A stretch of 64,000 nt of DNA, taken from contig SCUJ01000006.1 in the NCBI GenBank assembly GCA_004297165.1, positions 1,364,464-1,428,463 of the forward strand. The letters run 5' to 3'. The translations under genes and the position numbers were made by a program. This DNA is from Gammaproteobacteria bacterium (lineage in GTDB: Bacteria > Pseudomonadota > Gammaproteobacteria > Eutrophobiales > Eutrophobiaceae). Positions 52,089 through 61,338 of the stretch are shown in pieces (position 1 is the first letter of the stretch; every line of letters begins with the position of its first letter). A model generated the notes under the pieces. It had not been told where the DNA came from. It ran no database searches and was given only the letters and a program-made list of their open reading frames with translations.

Positions 52089-53942
52089 ATGTCATTCACG
52101 CGCTCGCTGTTCGCCGGCCTGACAGTGCTTCTGCTGGCCCAACTGTTACCGGCCCAGACCCCGCCGCCCAATGGCGAACTCCTCTTCATGCAGAACTGCG
52201 CCCTCTGTCACCTCGGCGCGGTCGCCGAAGGCGTGCCGAACCGGGATAAATTGGCCATTTATGAAACCAGCGCGATCATGACCGCACTGGATCAGGAGGT
52301 GATGCGCCTGCAAGGGGCCAACCTGACGCCCGCTGAGCGCAAGGCCATCGCCGAATATCTCACCGGGACCGACTTCTCGCCGCAGGCCACGGATTACACG
52401 AGCGGGATGTGTCCCAACCCTCCGGCGCTCGCCGCCATGGCCGATGATCCCGGCTGGCGCGGCTGGGGCCCGGACGTGAGCAATGCGCGCTTTCAGACTC
52501 ACGGCGGCCTCAGCGCCGCGGATGTGCCGAGGCTCGAACTCAAATGGGCCTTCGGCGTTCCCGGAGCGCTCCAGTCGCGCTCCCAGCCCACGGTCGCGGG
52601 CGGCCTCCTCTTCATGGGCAGCCAGTCGGGACTCGTGGTGGCGCTGGATGCGAAGACCGGCTGCACGCATTGGAAATACAAGGCGGGCGCCGGGGTCCGG
52701 ACTGCGATCGTGATCGGCCCGCAGGACGCATCTGAAGACAAGTCCGATTACGCCGTTTATTTCGCCGACGGCAGGGCCACGATGTATGCCCTCGACGCCG
52801 CGACCGGCAAGGAACTCTGGACCCTTAAGGTCGAGGATCATCCGGCAGCGAAGATCACCGGCTCGCCCACCCTGCACGCCGGCCGCCTGTACGTGGGGAC
52901 CGCCGGCGTGGCCGAAGAATCCACCGCCGTGAAACCGGACTACGGATGTTGCACCTTCCGCGGCAGCCTTACCAAGCTGGACGCCGCCACCGGCGAGGTC
53001 ATCTGGAAGACCTATACCGTGCCGGAGCCTAAACCGCGCGGCAAAAACCGGAATGGCGTAGAGCTGCGCGGGCCGGCCGGCGTCTCCATCTGGAGCGCGC
53101 CGACGGTGGACGGGAAACGCGGACTCGTGTACGCCGCCACCGGCAATGCCTTCGCGGACCCGCCGCAAAAAACCAGCGACGCCATCGTCGCCTTCGATCT
53201 GCAAAGCGGCACCATCCGCTGGGCGAGCCAACCGCACTCTGGCGACACCTGGATCCTCGGTTGCGAAGGCCCGAAGGGCGAGAAACTCCCTGAGAATCCC
53301 AACTGCCCGAAAGATTTGGGCCCGGACTTCGATTTCGCCGCCTCGCCCGCCCTCGTCACGCTCGCAGGCGGCCGGGAGGTCATCATCGCGACCCAGAAAT
53401 CGGGACTTGGTTATGCCTTCGATCCCGCCGCGGAAGGCAAGCTCCTGTGGGAATACCGCTGGGGTCAGGGCAGCGCCCTGGGCGGAGTCTGGGGCGCGGC
53501 AACGGACGGCAAGCTGGCCTATTTCGCCACCGCCGACATACTCGCGGATCGCCACGGCGGCCTGCATGCCGTGGATCTCGAATCCGGACGGCAAGTCTGG
53601 CATTACCCGCCGCCCCGACCGGACTGCGTGCAGACCGTTGGTTGCAGCGAGGCCCAGTCCGCGGCCCTCTCGGCCATCCCTGGCGTGGTCTTCACGGGCG
53701 CGGCGGATGGGAGCATCCGGGCGCATGCGAGCGCGGATGGGAAACTGCTCTGGAGTCACGCCAGCAATCGCGAATATCAGACTGTGAATGACGTGGTGGC
53801 CCGCGGCGGCTCCATCGACGGGGCGGGCCCCGTGATCGCCGGTGGCATGCTCTACGTCGCCTCCGGCAACGGCGGCATGGTGGGCATGCGCGGGAATGTC
53901 CTGCTTGCCTTCGGGATCAGGGAAGATACGGATTCCGAATGA
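52089..53942 (+). CDS. PQQ-dependent dehydrogenase with N-terminal cytochrome c domain
   Basis: 617 residues with a signal peptide (LFAGLTVLLLAQLLPAQ). Residues about 25-105 are a small cytochrome c domain with one heme site, CALCH. Residues about 120-610 are a PQQ beta-propeller (repeated G.....D..TG...W strands; YGCCTFRGS with the adjacent Cys pair that forms the disulfide ring near PQQ). The arrangement is that of polyvinyl-alcohol dehydrogenase-type enzymes with heme. It would oxidise an alcohol in the periplasm and pass electrons to cytochromes. Substrate unknown. Confidence 0.85.
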   Translation: MSFTRSLFAGLTVLLLAQLLPAQTPPPNGELLFMQNCALCHLGAVAEGVPNRDKLAIYETSAIMTALDQEVMRLQGANLTPAERKAIAEYLTGTDFSPQATDYTSGMCPNPPALAAMADDPGWRGWGPDVSNARFQTHGGLSAADVPRLELKWAFGVPGALQSRSQPTVAGGLLFMGSQSGLVVALDAKTGCTHWKYKAGAGVRTAIVIGPQDASEDKSDYAVYFADGRATMYALDAATGKELWTLKVEDHPAAKITGSPTLHAGRLYVGTAGVAEESTAVKPDYGCCTFRGSLTKLDAATGEVIWKTYTVPEPKPRGKNRNGVELRGPAGVSIWSAPTVDGKRGLVYAATGNAFADPPQKTSDAIVAFDLQSGTIRWASQPHSGDTWILGCEGPKGEKLPENPNCPKDLGPDFDFAASPALVTLAGGREVIIATQKSGLGYAFDPAAEGKLLWEYRWGQGSALGGVWGAATDGKLAYFATADILADRHGGLHAVDLESGRQVWHYPPPRPDCVQTVGCSEAQSAALSAIPGVVFTGAADGSIRAHASADGKLLWSHASNREYQTVNDVVARGGSIDGAGPVIAGGMLYVASGNGGMVGMRGNVLLAFGIREDTDSE

Positions 53943-54009
53943 GCATACTTGACCTCTCCCACCGGGAGGCGCTGTCGCGAAGGTTTTATCGCTGGTTGCG
54001 GATTCCGTA

Positions 54010-54031
54010 GGGGCGAAAAATCTTTCGCCCC
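54010..54031. repeat. Perfect 9-bp hairpin in intergenic repeat
   Basis: GGGGCGAAA-aatc-TTTCGCCCC, a perfect stem between the PQQ dehydrogenase and the Kef-type gene. The surrounding 'gtaggggcgaaaaatctttc' sequence looks like a dispersed intergenic repeat. It could act as a terminator, but no T run follows. Confidence 0.5.
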
Positions 54032-54071
54032 TGCAATCAGGGTAATTTACTAAATCAAAGGCGCACAACCG

Positions 54072-55772
54072 ATGCCGCATAGCGTTCCCCTGATCACTAC
54101 GATCGCCGCCGCCCTGGGATTGGCCCTGGCGCTGGGCTTCATCGCGGTTCGCCTGCGGCTACCCGCGCTCGTCGGTTATTTGATCGCCGGCATCATCATC
54201 GGCCCGGCCACGCCGGGTTTCGTCGCCGATCTCGAACTCGCCCAACAACTCGCCGAGATCGGCGTCATGCTGCTCATGTTCGGCGTCGGCCTGCATTTTT
54301 CCTTCGATGACCTCCTCGCGGTGCGCAAAACCGCCCTGCCGGGCGCCCTCGTCCGGATCGTCGCGGCGACCCTGATGGGACTGCTGGCGGCGACGCTCTG
54401 GGGCTGGGACATTGGCGCGGGCCTCGTGTTTGGCCTCGCCCTCTCGGTCGCCAGCACGGTGGTCCTGCTCCGGGCGCTGGAAGGCCGGGGACTGCTCGTG
54501 TCCATCAACGGCCATATCGCCATTGGCTGGCTGGTGGTCGAAGACCTCGTGATGGTGCTTGCGCTCGTCTTGCTACCGCCGCTGGCCGATTGGCTCGGCG
54601 AACCGGGTCACAGCCTGTCGGGGACCGCGACCGTTCTCGACTTGCTCGTTACTTTCGGCATCACCCTCGGCAAGATCGCCCTGTTCGCCGCGCTGATGCT
54701 CGTCGGCGGCGGACGCTTCTTTCCCTGGCTGCTCTGGCAGGTGGCCCGGACCGGCTCGCGCGAACTGTTCACGCTCTGCGTCATCTCGGCCGCTGTCGGC
54801 ATCGCCTATCTGGCCGCGGCGATCTTCGGGGCCTCATTCGCGTTGGGCGCGTTCCTCGCCGGGATGGTCCTCAACAAATCGGCGCTGAGCCATCGGGCCG
54901 CCGAAGAATCCCTGCCGTTGCGGGAGGCGTTTTCCGTTCTGTTTTTCGTTTCGGTAGGGATGTTGTTCGATCCGGCGATACTGTTGCAGGAACCGTTGCG
55001 CGTGCTCGCCGTCGTCGCCATCATCGTGCTGGGCAAGACGCTGATCACATTCATGCTGCTGCTGGGCTTCCGCTACCCGCTGAACACCGCGCTGACCGTA
55101 TCGGCGGGACTCGCTCAGATCGGGGAGTTCTCGTTCATCCTTGCCAGCCTCGGGGTCACGCTGGGGATCCTCCCCACTGAGGGCCAGCATCTCATCCTCG
55201 CCGGAGCGATTATTTCAATCGCCCTCAATCCGCTGCTGTTTCATGCCGTCGAACCCTTGCGAACGTGGATCCGATCCCGCTCGAGCATTGCCCGCGCCAT
55301 GGAAAGATCCGACGATCCGCTGGCCGAACTGCCCATGACCGTAGACCTGAATAAATTGACCGGACATGTCCTGCTCGTAGGCTATGGACGGGTTGGCAGC
55401 CGCCTTGGGGATGCCTTGACGGCAAAGGGTATACCGATCGTCGTAACCGAGCAGAACCGCGACCTGGTGGCGAAATTGCGCGCGCAAGGCACCCCGGCTG
55501 TTTCCGGTGACGCGTCCGAACCCGCGGTGCTGATCCAGGCGCACGTCGCCCGCGCGGGGATATTGGCGATTACCGTCCCGGATACGTTACGATCACGCAA
55601 GATGGTCGAGATCGCGCGGGCGCTCAAACCCGATATTGAGATCCTTGCCAGGGCGCATTCCGACGAAGAGGTTGATCTGCTGAAGAAGGACGGGATCGGC
55701 AACGTGTTCATGGGGGAACATGAGCTGGCTCGCTCGATGATAAGGCATGTGTTTGAGCGGCTTGCGCCTTAA
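54072..55772 (+). CDS. CPA2-family K+/H+ antiporter with TrkA-N domain (Kef/YbaL type)
   Basis: 566 residues. About 12 helices form the cation/proton antiporter core (LRLPALVGYLIAGIIIGP; GLALSVASTVVLLRALE; FGASFALGAFLAGMVL). From about 425 a Rossmann RCK/TrkA-N domain follows (VLLVGYGRVGSRLGDALTAK, VSGDASEPAVL). The protein likely exports potassium in response to NAD(H) or glutathione adducts, in the manner of KefB/KefC; a glutathione reductase gene is nearby but not adjacent. Confidence 0.88.
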   Translation: MPHSVPLITTIAAALGLALALGFIAVRLRLPALVGYLIAGIIIGPATPGFVADLELAQQLAEIGVMLLMFGVGLHFSFDDLLAVRKTALPGALVRIVAATLMGLLAATLWGWDIGAGLVFGLALSVASTVVLLRALEGRGLLVSINGHIAIGWLVVEDLVMVLALVLLPPLADWLGEPGHSLSGTATVLDLLVTFGITLGKIALFAALMLVGGGRFFPWLLWQVARTGSRELFTLCVISAAVGIAYLAAAIFGASFALGAFLAGMVLNKSALSHRAAEESLPLREAFSVLFFVSVGMLFDPAILLQEPLRVLAVVAIIVLGKTLITFMLLLGFRYPLNTALTVSAGLAQIGEFSFILASLGVTLGILPTEGQHLILAGAIISIALNPLLFHAVEPLRTWIRSRSSIARAMERSDDPLAELPMTVDLNKLTGHVLLVGYGRVGSRLGDALTAKGIPIVVTEQNRDLVAKLRAQGTPAVSGDASEPAVLIQAHVARAGILAITVPDTLRSRKMVEIARALKPDIEILARAHSDEEVDLLKKDGIGNVFMGEHELARSMIRHVFERLAP

Positions 55773-55797
55773 AAATCTCCCTTCGCCCTCCGGGAGA

Positions 55798-55933
55798 CGA
55801 CTACATGGATGTAGTCGGTTGGCCGCGCCGGGAGCATGGCGGCCCAAGGGCCGGGGATGAGGGAAATGCGATCCCTGATAAACCGCATTCCCTCACCCGC
55901 CGCTATGCGGCGGCCTCTCCCGGTGGGAGAGGC
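55798..55933. repeat. Array of four hairpins between convergent genes
   Basis: Four perfect or near-perfect inverted repeats in a row: CGACTACAT-gg-ATGTAGTCG (55798-55817); GAGGGAAATGCG with CGCATTCCCTC (55859-55870 and 55884-55894); CCGCCGC-tat-GCGGCGG (55897-55913); GCCTCTCCC-ggt-GGGAGAGGC (55913-55933). It fills the gap between the Kef-type gene and the rhodanese gene and looks like a BIME/MITE-type element rather than a simple terminator. Confidence 0.6.
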
Positions 55934-55943
55934 TTAATATGGC

Positions 55944-56312
55944 TCATTTCTCCGCGGCAGCTTGCAAATCCTTATACCCCCCCTCATTGGTCACCCGCGT
56001 GTAGCCCATCTCGACCAGAATATCCTTGGCAATACCCGCGCGATGTCCGCTGGCGCAATATAGGCGGATATCCGCGCCTTTGTCCTGCGTCACCGCCGCG
56101 ATCTTGTCGCCGATCTCGGCGTACCGTATGTTGACGGCCTGTTCCAGATGCCCGGTCTTGAACTCGTCTTCCGAACGCACATCGATCCAGATCGCCCCGT
56201 CGCCGGGTTTATCCTGCGCCATGCCGCAGAGCGCCGTAAAAAATAAAACCATCCCGATGCACCCGCGCTTCACATTGGGCAACGCGGGAATAAATTGCCG
56301 AAGGATGCACAT
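55944..56312 (-). CDS. Exported rhodanese-domain protein
   Basis: About 122 residues from ATG at 56312 (GGAG seven bases upstream); ATGs at 56318 and 56336 are alternatives, the last overlapping the selenoprotein gene. A signal-peptide-like stretch (IGMVLFFTALCGMAQ) precedes a single rhodanese domain (IWIDVRSEDEFKTGHLEQAVNI) with the active-site loop CASGHRAG. It resembles periplasmic PspE-type sulfurtransferases. It lies directly downstream of the second selenoprotein gene on the same strand, suggesting a joint role in periplasmic sulfur or selenium chemistry. Confidence 0.8.
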   Translation of the reverse strand: MCILRQFIPALPNVKRGCIGMVLFFTALCGMAQDKPGDGAIWIDVRSEDEFKTGHLEQAVNIRYAEIGDKIAAVTQDKGADIRLYCASGHRAGIAKDILVEMGYTRVTNEGGYKDLQAAAEK

Positions 56313-56326
56313 ATCCATACTCCAGG

Positions 56327-58090
56327 TTATTTCCATTTGTCGACCGAGGCGCTGGCCACGTAGCTGAAATCGCCGCCGGACCAGAAGGTGTTGGTGCCGC
56401 CGCCCACCGTCACGATCTCGATTGGGCTCGCGTTCACGGGCGCCGCGGTCAGGCCGCCGCCCCGGGGGGCGTCGGCAAAGCGCGATACCGGGACCTCATC
56501 GCTCTCCCCGAGTTTCAGATAGGAGGCGTAGGGTTCCTCGCCGGCCTTGGCCTTTACCAGTTCCTCCTGGTGGGTCGACCAGTACAACCAGCCCGGGGTC
56601 TTCGAATTCTCCGCCAGCCACTTGCTGAACTCCTCCTTGGTCTTGAAACCCTTGTCCTTGAGGTCGGTCGAGACGACCGGATCGAGCAGGAGAGTGGCGC
56701 GATTCGTGCCGAAGGAGAAGAAATGCGTCAGCCAGTTCTTGATCACCTCCTGCTGCGGCAGCGGGCTGTACCAGGCGATGTCGTTCAGGCTCCAGCCGCT
56801 GAAGACGCTGACCACGCTCTCGCCCGGTTTGAAGCCCTTCTGCACGTGCAGCGGCTGCCAGCCCTCCGGCAGTCCCTCCTCCGTCTCGGGGAAGCAGAGA
56901 TTGTTGTAGGTCAGGGCGTTGCCCTGGCTGCCGAGAAAGGTCTCGCCCGGTTTGCCGGAACCGCCCAGGTTCTTCGAGATGAGAGTCCAGGCCCGGCCGA
57001 TGGTGGAATTGGCGTGATTGAAGGGACCGAGCGCGCCGATGCCGGTGTTCATGCCGATCTCGTTGCGCACGGGTCCGTTCACCACGACCATGCGGGCAAA
57101 GGATGAGGTGGAACTGAACAGCGAGGTCACGCCCGTGGAGGCGATGGCGAGGATCGTGGGCAGGTATTCCGGCCGGGCGCCCGCCATCACGGCGTTCGCG
57201 GCAACCATCTCGACCGTGTACTGCCAGGCCTCGTGGGGCGGCGAGGGACGCATCACGCCGACCACCTCGTCCGGCTTGTGGCTCGTGCCCTTCAGCATGG
57301 CCGCGACCCGTTCCTCCGTGGGCATGACGATGGGCAGCCCATCGGTCCAGCCGTTGTCATGAAACATCCGCTCCAGATCGGCTGGTTTGCCGGGCTTGAG
57401 CAGACGCGGCCGCGGTTCCCGCTCCAGGAATCCGGATTTCATATCCTCGGCCGAGAGTTTTTGCGCGAGGCCGTCCGCGATCTCCTTGACGAGGGGCTTG
57501 CCGGAGACGGGATTGTTCCCTTGCAGATACTTGTCGCACAACTCCGCCGGGCGATCGGTGATGGGATGCGGGGTGTAGCTGACCTTCAGGTTCGGGATGC
57601 CTTTCTTGAAGGCCGTGGTTTGGGCGAGTTCTTCAAAACGCTTGGTGACGATGGATACGGTGGGGATGCCCATGCGCTCCAGGGTGACGCTGTGGCCGAC
57701 GACCGCCGGCGTACAGGAGCTTCAATGCCCGATGAGAACGATCGCGCCCTGGGCCTTTTCCTTGATCTCCGCCCAGAGCTTCGGGTCGTCGTCCATGTAA
57801 TTGCCGACCTTGTCCTTCACCAGCCAGGTGGTCTTTGGATAATCCTTCGCGAGGTGTTTCTGCAGCTCGTTCACGAAGGGCTTGGTGTTCGGGTATTTGG
57901 TATCGACGATGTAGATGGTCTTGCCATCCAGCGTGCCGGTGCGCTCCGCCATGGGGATGAGTCGGATCGCGGGCTGGATCCCGCGCGGGTTCAGGACGGT
58001 GATCTCGGCCTCTTCGGCCCCGGCGGGACCGGACAGCCAGGCGGCCAACATAACAGCGGCCCCGAACAGCCAGGTGTGTTTGATTTTCAT
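56327..58090 (-). CDS. Exported UGSC-like selenoprotein, paralog 2 (Sec at residue 123)
   Basis: 587 residues if UGA at 57724-57722 is read as selenocysteine. A signal peptide (LFGAAVMLAAWLSGPAGA) leads a domain ending LIGH-U-SSCTPAVVGH. The C-terminal part is clearly related to paralog 1: NHANSTIGRAWTLIS / SHANSTIGRAWTLIS, HVQKGFKPGESV in both, and an identical ending SVDKW. Sec is at residue 123 in both, and the SECIS-like hairpin after it is identical. This excludes a chance nonsense mutation in one copy. Overlap or near overlap with the rhodanese gene and a 39-bp gap to a secreted protein upstream suggest a three-gene operon. The substrate is unknown. Confidence 0.85.
57695..57724 (-). 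promoter_or_regulatory. SECIS-like element with UGA Sec codon, paralog 2
   Basis: UGA at 57724-57722, then 11 nt, then GCCGGC-GGTC-GTCGGC (57710-57695). Stem, loop and distance are the same as in paralog 1 although the 11-nt linker differs (AGCTCCTGTAC against AGCCTGTGCAC). Confidence 0.75.
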
Positions 58091-58129
58091 GGATGATCCT
58101 CCAAAAGTCGGAATGTCTTGAGTCTACTG

Positions 58130-58702
58130 CTAATACAGTTTGAAAAACAGGATGTTCCCTCGCCCCGTGGCGCCGCCAGCGGCGGGATCGAAGGTCAGCA
58201 CGGGGTTGGTTTCCTGCTTTTCGACGGCGAACGCGGCCCAGCCTTCCTTTGTCTCTCCGGCCTTGACCGGTCCCTGCAAGGCGGGTTCGGGCGGAGTGAC
58301 TGCGATGCTTTCATACGCCCTGAGGTCCGCGGCATTCGCGACCCATTGAAAGGGCGATCCGGCGAGATCGAAAACCCCTTTGTCGGAGACCGCGCGTGGA
58401 CGCAACTCGAAACGCACGCGGGCGAGCAGATATTCATATCCCTCTTTCGCGGGCGCGAGCGCGGGGTTTGCCGCCTTGAGCTTGTCCAGGGCGGCAGCGC
58501 CGCGCAGCGTCTCCAGCACGGTAATCGTCACGTCGTAATTGCTCGCGGCAACGACGCCGATCTCCACGACCGAAACGACGGACTCGCCGAGCGCCGCCGG
58601 ACTCGATGGAGAAATCCCTTGCGCGATAACGCCGCAGGGCAGGAGCAATAATGAGGCCAGTAACAGGATGGGAAAGGATGGACGGCGGGATGTGGCGTTC
58701 AT
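58130..58702 (-). CDS. Secreted protein of unknown function
   Basis: About 190 residues with a signal peptide (FPILLLASLLLLPCGVIAQ). The mature part looks like an all-beta domain (ESVVSVVEIGVVAASNYDVTI, YEYLLARVRFELRP, GWAAFAVEKQETNPVLTFD), similar in feel to exported DUF4352/telluride-protection-like domains but not assigned. ATG at 58702 has GGAG upstream; ATG at 58708 is possible. It lies 39 bp before the second selenoprotein gene on the same strand, so it may be a functional partner. Confidence 0.6.
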   Translation of the reverse strand: MNATSRRPSFPILLLASLLLLPCGVIAQGISPSSPAALGESVVSVVEIGVVAASNYDVTITVLETLRGAAALDKLKAANPALAPAKEGYEYLLARVRFELRPRAVSDKGVFDLAGSPFQWVANAADLRAYESIAVTPPEPALQGPVKAGETKEGWAAFAVEKQETNPVLTFDPAAGGATGRGNILFFKLY

Positions 58703-58935
58703 GTTCATCTCCATGCGGGCTATGCCCGGCAGTGGTACATGTATGGTTATTGTGAATTCAGGATAGGGGGAAGAATTGGAAATGTCCATCCCTCGCCTCC
58801 GCCCTGCCCTTCCCCTTATATTTGCCTGTAAGTTCTTTGACCCCTTGATTCTGTTTGTCTCGACGTCCTCGCTCCAAACGCCTATAGTACGCCCCCTCTC
58901 CAGCCCCCCAATCGTACTGACGCAGGAATTGCCCC

Positions 58936-60549
58936 TTGATCTCGACAGCAAACATCACCATGCAGTTTGGCGCGAAGCCGTTATTTGAAAATATCTCGGT
59001 GAAATTCACCGATGGCAATCGTTATGGCCTCATCGGCGCCAATGGCTGCGGTAAATCCACCTTCATGAAGATCCTGGACGGCAGCCTTACGCCAACGGCC
59101 GGCAATGTGTCTATCACCCCTGGCGAGCGTCTGGGCAAACTGCACCAGGACCAGTTTGCCTTTGAAAACCACACGGTGATCGATACCGTGATCATGGGGC
59201 ACCCGGAGTTATGGGCGGTCAAACAGGAGCGGGATCGCATTTATGCCCTGCCGGAGATGACCGAAGACGATGGCATGCGAGCGGCGGAGCTCGAAAACAG
59301 GTTCGGCGAGATGGATGGCTACAGCGCGGAAAGCCGGGCGGGTGAGTTATTGCTGAGCGCGGGTATCGCCGAGGCATTGCATGAAAGCCTCATGCGCGAG
59401 GTGGCGCCGGGCTGGAAACTGCGGGTGTTGCTGGCCCAGGCCCTGTTCTCGGATCCGGACATCCTGCTGCTGGATGAGCCCACCAACAACCTGGACATCC
59501 ACACCATCCGCTGGCTGGAAACCGTGCTGATCGGGCGCAAGAGCACCATGCTGATCATTTCTCATGACCGGCACTTTCTCAATACCGTCTGTACGCATAT
59601 TGCCGATATCGATTACAGTGAATTGCGCGTCTACCCCGGCAACTACGATGCTTTCATGACCGCCGCCACCCAGGCGCGCGAACGCCTGTATTCCGAAAAT
59701 GCGAAGAAGACGGCGCAGATCGCCGACCTGCAGCAGTTTGTCAGCCGCTTCTCCGCCAATGCCTCCAAAGCCAAACAAGCCACCTCACGCGCCCGGCAGA
59801 TCGAAAAGATCAAGCTGGATGAGATCAAGGCTTCCAGTCGTGTCAGCCCGTTCATCCGCTTTACCCAGGAAAAAAAGCTGCACCGTCAGGCGCTCATCCT
59901 GGACAAACTGGGACATGGCTACGACGCCGGTATGCTGTTCAAGAACAGCAATCTGATCCTGGAGGCCGGGACCCGCCTGGCCGTGATCGGCGAAAACGGC
60001 GTGGGCAAAACCACCCTGCTCCGCTGTCTCATGGCTGAATTGAGCCCCAGAAATGGCACAGTGAAATGGGCGGAAAGCGCCAGCGTTGGCTTCTGCCCAC
60101 AGGACAGCACCGCCGAGTTTGATTCCGAGCTGAACGTGTTTGACTGGATGAGTCAGTGGCGCAAACCCCGCCATAACGATCAAATCGTGCGCGCCACCCT
60201 TGGGCAGTTGTTGTTTTCCACCGACGATTTCAATAAGAAGGTCAGGGTCTGCTCCGGCGGCGAGAAAAACCGCCTGTTATTCGGCAAGTTGATGATGCAG
60301 GAAAATAACGTCTTAGTCCTGGATGAACCCACCAACCATCTGGACATGGAGGCGATCGAGGCCTTGAACCTGGCCCTCGATCATTATCCCGGCACGCTGA
60401 TCTTCGTCAGTCACGACCGTGAGTTCGTATCCTCCCTGGCCACTCGCATCGTTGAAATCAAGGACCAGCAACTGGTGGATTTTCATGGGACCTATGAGGA
60501 ATACATCACGAGCCCGCAGGACTCCAGAAAAGTGGCGAATTCCCGGTAA
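58936..60549 (+). CDS. ybiT: ABC-F family ATPase (YbiT-like)
   Basis: 537 residues, TTG start with AGGA upstream. It has two ABC domains: Walker [11 protein letters not shown] and [10 protein letters not shown], Walker [12 protein letters not shown] and [11 protein letters not shown], and signature [10 protein letters not shown] in the second half. There are no membrane helices. The start [20 protein letters not shown] is characteristic of YbiT. ABC-F proteins act on the ribosome as translation factors. Confidence 0.9.
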   Translation: MISTANITMQFGAKPLFENISVKFTDGNRYGLIGANGCGKSTFMKILDGSLTPTAGNVSITPGERLGKLHQDQFAFENHTVIDTVIMGHPELWAVKQERDRIYALPEMTEDDGMRAAELENRFGEMDGYSAESRAGELLLSAGIAEALHESLMREVAPGWKLRVLLAQALFSDPDILLLDEPTNNLDIHTIRWLETVLIGRKSTMLIISHDRHFLNTVCTHIADIDYSELRVYPGNYDAFMTAATQARERLYSENAKKTAQIADLQQFVSRFSANASKAKQATSRARQIEKIKLDEIKASSRVSPFIRFTQEKKLHRQALILDKLGHGYDAGMLFKNSNLILEAGTRLAVIGENGVGKTTLLRCLMAELSPRNGTVKWAESASVGFCPQDSTAEFDSELNVFDWMSQWRKPRHNDQIVRATLGQLLFSTDDFNKKVRVCSGGEKNRLLFGKLMMQENNVLVLDEPTNHLDMEAIEALNLALDHYPGTLIFVSHDREFVSSLATRIVEIKDQQLVDFHGTYEEYITSPQDSRKVANSR

Positions 60550-60584
60550 TGATAAGCACCTGGATTTTTCAATGGAACAGCTTC

Positions 60585-61034
60585 CTATCGTTCCCGCGCG
60601 CTTTCATCCTTGTTTCTCAACAACGGGCTCGTTAAATACTCAATCAATCTCCGTTTCCCCATATTCACCTCGACCGTTACCGCCATCCCCGGCGATAAAT
60701 TCACGGTCTTTTCCTCCACCCGCATCATGGTCCGGTCCATCCTGACCTTTATTGCGTATACCAGCCCGAGATTTTCGTCCGGCGTAACATCGTTCGAGAC
60801 CATAGTTAATTCGCCCTCTATCGTGCCGTATTTCGTGAAGGGGAAAGTCTCGATTTTTATTACTGCCTTCTGACCTTCGTGGACGCTGTAGCCTGGATGG
60901 AGTGCAACGGAATCCGGGAGATCGAAGGAACCCTGGATTCCACTACGTTGTATCCAGGCTACTCTTTTTAGAAAGACAAGGAACCGGCGGGGTGTGCGGT
61001 TTATCGGCATGATGATGTCTCCCTTAAAATCCAT
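60585..61034 (-). pseudogene. HlyD-type membrane fusion protein remnant
   Basis: From about residue 45 the frame matches the C-terminus of type I secretion membrane fusion proteins: GYSVHEGQKAVIKIETFPF, KYGTIEGELTMVSND, NLSPGMAVTVEVNMGKRRL and IEYLTSPLL. A full protein has about 400 residues with an N-terminal membrane helix. Here only ~105 residues are left, and the first ~45 residues of the frame do not match. No transporter gene is nearby. It is therefore a decayed fragment. Confidence 0.6.
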
Positions 61035-61338
61035 GTGATTCCAGATGGCGGCGAGGTTGGAGTCTACGCCTCAGACCGTGATCGCCAAATACACTACAAA
61101 GGTTAGAGGCTGGCCTGAGCGGTGGGCGGGGACGCCCGATCCACATGGACCCCGAAATCCCTGTCCTGAAAATCCGCAATCGTGAAAAAAACCCGATGAC
61201 CTGCAGCATCCGTAGGGCAGCAGTTTGAACCGCCCCCGTCTTGCCCTTCCTTCTACAATTGACTATCTTTCAGGCTCACACCTATCACAATTATTCGTCG
61301 GACTTGACCTGCGGAATAAGAAAAAAGGGAGGGGGACC
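61035..61338. other. Gene-free stretch before the TPR genes
   Basis: No convincing gene or remnant of the HlyD coding region was recognised in either strand. The last 20 bp hold the GGGAGGGGG ribosome site of the TPR gene. A promoter pair could be TTGACT (about 61259) with a -10 in TCACAATTATT, but this is weak. Confidence 0.35.

Noticed and set aside
55798-55933. CRISPR array
   Set aside because: The repeats are inverted, differ from each other and have no regular spacers. No cas genes are present.
60585-61034. Complete secretion protein
   Set aside because: Only the last quarter of an HlyD-type protein is present and no transporter or outer-membrane partner is near.
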